Shown piece by piece: positions 15,144 through 19,337 of a stretch of 19,337 nt of DNA; the first letter of the stretch is position 1; every line of letters begins with the position of its first letter. The stretch is from positions 1 through 19,337 of the forward strand of contig DISL01000046.1 of NCBI GenBank assembly GCA_002421845.1, given 5' to 3'. Below the pieces are notes generated by a model. The model saw only the letters and a program-made list of their open reading frames with translations, was not told where the DNA came from and searched no databases. The DNA is from Epsilonproteobacteria bacterium UBA6211 (GTDB lineage Bacteria > Campylobacterota > Campylobacteria > Campylobacterales > Arcobacteraceae). Position numbers and translations under genes: made by a program.

Positions 15144-17011
15144 TGAAGCAATTTACTGAAGATTTAAATACACTATACGGCTTTCTTGATACACAAAAAG
15201 AGAATCAAAGTAGGTTGTATGAATATTTAGAAAATAAACAATACGATAAGCTCGAGATTATTAATGAATTTATAGAGTTTTTAGATATTTCACTACCTAT
15301 GAATGATGAATTAAGACTAGCTTTGATTACTAGGCTTATTGCTCTTAGAAGTGATGCTTTCGTACAAATCCTGAAGAAAAATGGATTTAGTGAGCAACAA
15401 ATAGATGATTTGGAATTAAAAGGTTATGAATTTGCAAAAGATTTTTGGCATAACAACCATAAACAAACCGTAGATTTCATAAATCATCATCAATTATTTA
15501 CCCCTTTTTATAGACATATCTTTGAAGGTGTATTTCAAATAGGAACTGCTTTTAGTTCATGGCAACCGATATGGACTAAAACTATCATACATACCATCAA
15601 CAAAGATTTATCTGCAAAATTTGACAACGACGAACAAGCCGCACATAAATTTTTGGAAGAAAATAATCTTTTAGACCTAGGACATGGTGGAGAGATAGCT
15701 GATAGATGTTATTCTATACTGAAAGTCGAAAACGATACCTATGAATCAATAGCATATATCAAAGCCTTTAAAAAAGAGGTTATGAAAGTAGTTGATTTGA
15801 TAGAAAACTTAGTTGATACTCTTATAGAACTTGAGGACAATGTGTATAATCAAAAATGGGATTATATATTATACTTTCAAGCACTTGTAGTAGCTTTATC
15901 TGAGTATAAGACAGATACACTTGTATCAAAATGGGCTGATGTAGATAGAGCATGGATGAAAATCAAAACCCCTATCCAAATAGGTCATCCTTTGGAATAT
16001 TATGAAGACCACTATAGAAAAGCGGTAGCACTTGAATGGGATATAAGGTTATCCAATCCAAATTGTCTTGAAAATAAAAGAGCAGAAATAATAAAAAATG
16101 CCTTTGTAGCACTTTATACCGACTCAGAAATAAAAAACAAAAACGTACTTGATTTAACACTATCAAGCATAGATAAAACAATGCTTTTTATCGGGCGACC
16201 TGCAATGTTTTTCGGAGCAGGAATAAACGGTATGTTTTCTGCTCAAGTAGTACCTAACGATGAGGTAGTATCAAATGAGCTAGGTAAAAAAATATTTGCA
16301 TTTAGCGATGAAATACTTCAATCTGCACGTGCAAAACCGTTTTTGAAGCTACACACCGAGATTTTCGGTCAAGACTTTCTAAAAGAGGAAAGAACTGTTT
16401 TATTTCAACAAAGCGATATTTGGCATAAAGTTTATGATATTAGCACTATAGGGCATGAATTTGGGCATATTTTATGGTGTGACGTAGATAGCGAATCTAT
16501 TATGAATAAAAGCGGTCATTTCAAGAATATAGAAGAGTTCAAAGCTACTACCGGAGGTATAGTTGCTTTTTTGATGAATGAAGAAGAACAATACCTTTTA
16601 AAATACGTCATGCACGACATCATAAAAAGAGCAGTTACCCTTATAGCATGGCAACAAGTAGGTGAAGTACTGCCATATTATTGTGAGGGGCTTATACACC
16701 TAAAAGGTCTATTTACAAGTAAAATTCTTAGTTTTGATGAAAACACAAAACAACTTACTATAACACAAAACGAAGAAACATTTGAAAATCTAAAAAACTG
16801 GTATTTTAAAACATACAAAGATTTGGCGAATTGTTATCTTACCAAAACTGACGCTTGGGAATTTTTGAAGAATTTTGTAAAGAAAGATAAAGATATTTAT
16901 CTACCTATAGAGCCTAATATAGACTCTTTCGTAAGACACTACTATCAAAGGTATCAAGAGATAGGTCAAGAAATAGAAGAAAATGATAAAAAATCAAACT
17001 ATACCTTGTAA
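15143..17011 (+). CDS. ciaB: CiaB-family protein with HExxH-like zinc motif
   Basis: A 622-residue homologue of Campylobacter invasion antigen B. The segment GHPLEYYEDHYRKAVALEWD region (281-300) and the segment around 429-475 match my memory of the C. jejuni protein closely. Inside the latter lies GHEFGH (437-442), a zinc-peptidase-like HExGH motif, followed some 22 residues later by EEFKATTGG (464-472), which could supply the third zinc ligand as in gluzincins. No signal peptide or membrane segment is seen. CiaB was described as a secreted invasion effector, but the motif layout suggests a cytoplasmic metallopeptidase; the function here is inference. It is coupled to murA and ends in a hairpin enclosing its stop codon. 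Confidence 0.85.
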   Translation: MKQFTEDLNTLYGFLDTQKENQSRLYEYLENKQYDKLEIINEFIEFLDISLPMNDELRLALITRLIALRSDAFVQILKKNGFSEQQIDDLELKGYEFAKDFWHNNHKQTVDFINHHQLFTPFYRHIFEGVFQIGTAFSSWQPIWTKTIIHTINKDLSAKFDNDEQAAHKFLEENNLLDLGHGGEIADRCYSILKVENDTYESIAYIKAFKKEVMKVVDLIENLVDTLIELEDNVYNQKWDYILYFQALVVALSEYKTDTLVSKWADVDRAWMKIKTPIQIGHPLEYYEDHYRKAVALEWDIRLSNPNCLENKRAEIIKNAFVALYTDSEIKNKNVLDLTLSSIDKTMLFIGRPAMFFGAGINGMFSAQVVPNDEVVSNELGKKIFAFSDEILQSARAKPFLKLHTEIFGQDFLKEERTVLFQQSDIWHKVYDISTIGHEFGHILWCDVDSESIMNKSGHFKNIEEFKATTGGIVAFLMNEEEQYLLKYVMHDIIKRAVTLIAWQQVGEVLPYYCEGLIHLKGLFTSKILSFDENTKQLTITQNEETFENLKNWYFKTYKDLANCYLTKTDAWEFLKNFVKKDKDIYLPIEPNIDSFVRHYYQRYQEIGQEIEENDKKSNYTL

Positions 17012-17021
17012 CGGTATAGTT
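16997..17021. terminator. Hairpin enclosing the ciaB stop codon
   Basis: AACTATACC (16997-17005) and GGTATAGTT (17013-17021) form a nine-pair stem; the seven-base loop holds the TAA stop. It lies seven bases from the end of the convergent recombinase-like gene and may serve both strands. No strong U-tract. Confidence 0.55.
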
Positions 17022-17027
17022 GATTGA

Positions 17028-17672
17028 TTAACTAGCTTTATCTTCACTATCAGATTCCGTTAAATCTCTAAGCCCTCTTTTTTTGATGTAATTATTCAAC
17101 CCTATATGGTTGTTATATCCTAGAAGTTTTGAAATCTTTCTTGTAGAAAGACCAAGTCCTAACAACTCTTCTATTCTTTGTCTTTGTTTGTCGAATTTTG
17201 ATTTTTGAATAGTACCTTTTGGTTTACCAAGGTGAATACCGTCAATTTTTTTAGCCGTAAGAGCCTCTTTTGTTCTGATACTCATCAAATCTTTTTCAAG
17301 CTTCAAAGTCATAGCAATAACACCTAAAATCATCTTTGTTAACATATCTTTAGTGCTTACGAGATCTAAATTTTGTTTTATGACAAATATCCTAATTTCT
17401 TTATTTAGTAACTGTTTAACTATATCAAGTATTGATTCCGTAGTTCTACCAAGCACGTGCAAATCATAGATATACATAACACTGCCTTGACCACACATAT
17501 CTTTGAGTGTTAACATCTTCTCTTCTTCGGAAGGTACATTTATCTCAACATTTACACTATCATCAAGATTTATCTTTTTGTCTTTGAGAAAATTCAATAT
17601 TCCTCTACTTTGTTCTACCGTGTAGTCCGGATTATTTTTATTTACCCTTATGAAAGCAATATTTTTTGACAT
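17028..17672 (-). CDS. Serine-recombinase-like protein, active site lost
   Basis: A 214-residue relative of the resolvase/invertase family. Fold matches: IAFIRV (5-10), the core strand-helix pattern to about 145, the LEKDLMSIRTKEAL helix (125-138), the LGKPKGT linker (148-154) and a C-terminal Hin-type helix-turn-helix (165-201, GLSTRKISKLLG and YIKKRGL). The nucleophilic serine of the RVS motif is asparagine (N11). In the canonical LDRLGR motif the D and first R are H72 and V73, so a catalytic arginine is lost; R9 and R76 remain. The reading frame is intact with an AAGGAG site six bases before the ATG. It is most likely a DNA-binding regulator rather than a recombinase. No inverted-repeat ends, transposase or attachment sites suggest a mobile element. 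Confidence 0.82.
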   Translation of the reverse strand: MSKNIAFIRVNKNNPDYTVEQSRGILNFLKDKKINLDDSVNVEINVPSEEEKMLTLKDMCGQGSVMYIYDLHVLGRTTESILDIVKQLLNKEIRIFVIKQNLDLVSTKDMLTKMILGVIAMTLKLEKDLMSIRTKEALTAKKIDGIHLGKPKGTIQKSKFDKQRQRIEELLGLGLSTRKISKLLGYNNHIGLNNYIKKRGLRDLTESDSEDKAS

Positions 17673-17708
17673 AATCTACTCCTTTAAGTATTTTACATTA
17701 CTTATAAT

Positions 17709-17749
17709 TGATAATAAATTTTCATTACATTTCATATAATTTATTATCA
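17709..17749. repeat. 12-bp inverted repeat upstream of recombinase-like gene
   Basis: TGATAATAAATT (17709-17720) and AATTTATTATCA (17738-17749) are perfect inverted arms separated by 17 bases, starting 37 bases upstream of the recombinase-like ATG. Paired half-sites are a typical binding layout for serine-recombinase-type HTH proteins, so this may be an operator. It could also be a leader hairpin. Confidence 0.6.
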
Positions 17750-17755
17750 TTAACT

Positions 17756-17761
17756 ATTATA
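17756..17761 (-). promoter_or_regulatory. -10 of recombinase-like gene
   Basis: TATAAT on the minus strand, 83 bases before the ATG. It sits between the 12-bp inverted repeat (downstream, near the expected start site) and the 14-bp palindrome at 17771-17784 (over the -35 position). Confidence 0.4.
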
Positions 17762-17770
17762 CGAAATGTT

Positions 17771-17784
17771 AACATATATATGTT
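17771..17784. repeat. 14-bp palindrome and 11-bp-spaced direct repeat
   Basis: AACATATATATGTT is a perfect palindrome. Beside it TTAAATATA occurs twice (17784-17792 and 17795-17803), one helical turn apart. Together they look like stacked regulator sites in the 210-base divergent gap between the recombinase-like gene and ubiX. The gap is otherwise AT-rich with no gene. Confidence 0.45.
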
Positions 17785-17850
17785 TAAATATAGCTTAAAT
17801 ATATATTATTTTTATCACTTTAATTAATCAGTTTAAAAGCAAAAAAAGGC

Positions 17851-17856
17851 TAGAAT
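17851..17856 (+). promoter_or_regulatory. -10 element for ubiX-coaD-tmk
   Basis: TAGAAT, one mismatch from consensus, 26 bases before the ubiX start, preceded by a run of seven A. An AT-rich region without a -35 is typical for this phylum. Confidence 0.4.
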
Positions 17857-17882
17857 CTCTTAAATTTATATAAGGATTTTTA

Positions 17883-18434
17883 TTGAGATTAGTAGTGGGA
17901 ATTACAGGAGCTAGTGGTGTTAAACTTGGGCTTAAATTTGTTAGTCTTTTACCTAGCACAGTACACCCTTTTATTGTAATATCAAATAGTGCTAAAACAG
18001 CCATACAATGTGAAGAAAATAGAGAGATATTATCAACTCTTTCACAATATACGGTCTATGAAGATGACGATATATCAGCACCTATAGCTTCAGGCTCTTT
18101 TGGCAGTGATGCTATGATAATACTACCTTGTTCAATGAATACCCTTGCAAAATGTAGCGTAGGCATAGCAGATACTCTTATAACAAGAACCTTTAGTGTT
18201 ATGCTAAAAGAGAGGAAAAAAACTATACTAGCACCTAGAGAAATGCCGTTGTCACCGATAGCTTTGGAAAATATGCTAAAATTATCAAATCTAGGCGTCA
18301 TAATAGCACCACCTGTTCTTGGATACTATTCAAATCAAGAGACCTTACACGACATGGAAAATTTCTTAATAGGAAAATGGTTTGATTTACTAGGTATTGA
18401 AAACAACCTATACAAAAGATGGGGCACACAATGA
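17883..18434 (+). CDS. ubiX: Flavin prenyltransferase UbiX
   Basis: Makes prenylated FMN, the cofactor of UbiD-type decarboxylases, from FMN and dimethylallyl phosphate. 183 residues, normal for the family. N-terminal VGITGASGVKLGL binds flavin; SAPIASGSFGSDAMIILPCSMNTLAK and the C-terminal LAPREMPLSPIALENML are UbiX hallmarks. The start is TTG: AAGGA lies six bases upstream and the N-terminus fits the family, with no ATG available. It overlaps coaD by four bases (ATGA). In C. jejuni ubiX-coaD-tmk has the same order with flgA in front; here flgA is missing and the recombinase-like gene lies divergently instead. Confidence 0.93.
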   Translation: MRLVVGITGASGVKLGLKFVSLLPSTVHPFIVISNSAKTAIQCEENREILSTLSQYTVYEDDDISAPIASGSFGSDAMIILPCSMNTLAKCSVGIADTLITRTFSVMLKERKKTILAPREMPLSPIALENMLKLSNLGVIIAPPVLGYYSNQETLHDMENFLIGKWFDLLGIENNLYKRWGTQ

Positions 18435-18889
18435 AAAAAGCAATCTACTGCGGTACTTTTGACCCGATAACAAACGGTCATTTAGACATTATACAAAGGG
18501 CTTTAAACGTATTTGATGAGATAGTACTCGGTGTAGCAGAGTCAAAAACAAAAAATACTATGTTTGATTTGCAAAAAAGAATAGAACTTGCACAAATCGC
18601 TACACAAGGTCTTAACGTAAAAGTAAAACCCTTTAATACACTTCTTGTTGATTTTGCAAAGCAAGAAAATATTTACACTATAGTAAGAGGATTAAGGGCC
18701 ATTAGTGACTTTGAGTATGAACTACAAATGGGTTATGCAAATTCAAGCTTGGATAGTAAAATAGATACGGTATATTTTATGCCTACTTTACAAAATGCTT
18801 TCGTTAGCTCTACGGTAGTAAGAGAAGTCTTAAGATTCGGGGGAGATGTGTCGCATTTAGTCCCACAAAAGGTTTTAGAATGTATATAG
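18431..18889 (+). CDS. coaD: Phosphopantetheine adenylyltransferase
   Basis: Fourth step of CoA synthesis: adds AMP from ATP to 4'-phosphopantetheine. 152 residues (E. coli 159). Nucleotidyltransferase motif TFDPITNGHLD with the HxGH-like NGHLD near the N-terminus, RGLRAISDFEYELQM in the centre and SSTVVRE near the C-terminus are diagnostic. I chose the ATG at 18431, giving MKKAIYCGTFDP, over an in-frame ATG four codons upstream, because it matches the family start and forms the ATGA overlap with ubiX. The 3' end overlaps tmk by ten bases. Confidence 0.95.
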   Translation: MKKAIYCGTFDPITNGHLDIIQRALNVFDEIVLGVAESKTKNTMFDLQKRIELAQIATQGLNVKVKPFNTLLVDFAKQENIYTIVRGLRAISDFEYELQMGYANSSLDSKIDTVYFMPTLQNAFVSSTVVREVLRFGGDVSHLVPQKVLECI

Positions 18890-19337
18890 CAATAGAAGGT
18901 ATCGATACGGCAGGTAAAACTACCCAATTTGAGCTTTTAAAACAAGCTTATAAAGACGCGGTTTTTACAAAAGAGCCTGGTGCTACAACCCTTGGTAAGA
19001 AATTAAGAGAAATGGCATTAGGCGGTGAAGCAAAATCAAAAATTGCAGAGATGTTTTTGTTTTTGGCAGACCGTGCTGAACATATAGAAGAGGTTATCAA
19101 ACCGAATATAGACAAACTAATATTTAGCGATAGAAGTTTGGTTTCAGGTATAGCCTATGCAAAAGATTTTCCTATGGAGATGACTTTGGCTTTGAATTTG
19201 ATAGCTACGTCAAATACAATACCCAAAAAAGTCATTCTTCTTGAGTTATCGAAAGAAGAGTTAATATACCGTCTTTCTCAAAAAGAAAACGACTCAATAG
19301 AGTCAAGGGGTGTTGATTATTTAATAAATATTCAAAA
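18880..19337 (+). CDS. tmk: Thymidylate kinase (3' end cut by window)
   Basis: Phosphorylates dTMP to dTDP for DNA synthesis. About 152 residues are visible before the window ends, out of roughly 190-200. The P-loop EGIDTAGKTTQ is at residues 6-16, KEPGATTLGKKLRE follows, then LADRAEH and SDRSLVSGIAYA, the DR-lid-associated motif. It starts at ATG inside the end of coaD (ten-base overlap), so expression is coupled to ubiX-coaD. The reading frame is open to the last base, so it is partial only because of the window. Confidence 0.93.
   Translation, partial: MYIAIEGIDTAGKTTQFELLKQAYKDAVFTKEPGATTLGKKLREMALGGEAKSKIAEMFLFLADRAEHIEEVIKPNIDKLIFSDRSLVSGIAYAKDFPMEMTLALNLIATSNTIPKKVILLELSKEELIYRLSQKENDSIESRGVDYLINIQ

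Noticed and set aside
17028..17672. Mobile element or invertible switch driven by the recombinase-like gene
   Set aside because: Catalytic residues are replaced, no matching inverted repeats flank a segment, and neighbours on both sides are housekeeping genes.
18419..18430. Upstream coaD start adding four residues
   Set aside because: The ATG at 18431 gives the family-standard N-terminus and a typical ATGA overlap with ubiX.

Overview
The window is AT-rich (roughly one third G+C by eye) and carries chromosomal genes typical of Campylobacterota (Epsilonproteobacteria). Lineage markers are an HsrA/HP1043-type orphan regulator, a CiaB-family protein, a SorAB-type sulfite dehydrogenase pair, and two gene blocks whose order I recall from Campylobacter jejuni: S4 protein-(trpD)-tsaE-lptB beside argG, and ubiX-coaD-tmk. 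Sulfurimonas- or Arcobacter-like relatives are plausible; the genus cannot be fixed from this sequence. I see no tRNA, rRNA, CRISPR array or insertion sequence.

Layout. (1) 1-2418, minus: S4 RNA-binding protein, trpD, tsaE and lptB form a tight operon that should run into rpoN beyond the left edge; a three-copy heptamer repeat sits at that edge. (2) 2502-3946, plus: argG and a 48-residue single-pass membrane protein. (3) 3947-5326, minus: a diguanylate cyclase with an Aer-like PAS domain. (4) 5438-8101, minus: a three-gene phosphosugar operon of ATP-type pfkA, a class I FBPase homologue that has lost most catalytic acids, and a DUF89 metal-dependent phosphatase. (5) 8284-9663, minus: class I photolyase. 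(6) 9879-11568, plus: sorA-sorB behind a near-ideal sigma-70 promoter. (7) 11706-12377, plus: hsrA. (8) 12420-13760, minus: a diguanylate cyclase with four CBS repeats. (9) 13872-17011, plus: murA-ciaB, one-base overlap. (10) 17028-17672, minus: a serine-recombinase-like protein with a degraded active site, behind a palindrome-rich intergenic region. (11) 17883-19337, plus: ubiX-coaD-tmk, overlapping, with tmk cut by the window end.

How the genes work together. Most are housekeeping (wall synthesis, LPS export, tRNA modification, arginine and tryptophan synthesis, CoA, dTTP). The accessory layer is signalling (two c-di-GMP synthases, an atypical response regulator), redox (SorAB) and repair (photolyase). 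The strongest candidates for something undescribed are the pfkA / pseudo-FBPase / DUF89 operon and the pseudo-recombinase with its palindromic upstream region. A recurring architectural feature is that transcript-end hairpins overlap the stop codons, giving nearly zero intergenic space between convergent genes.
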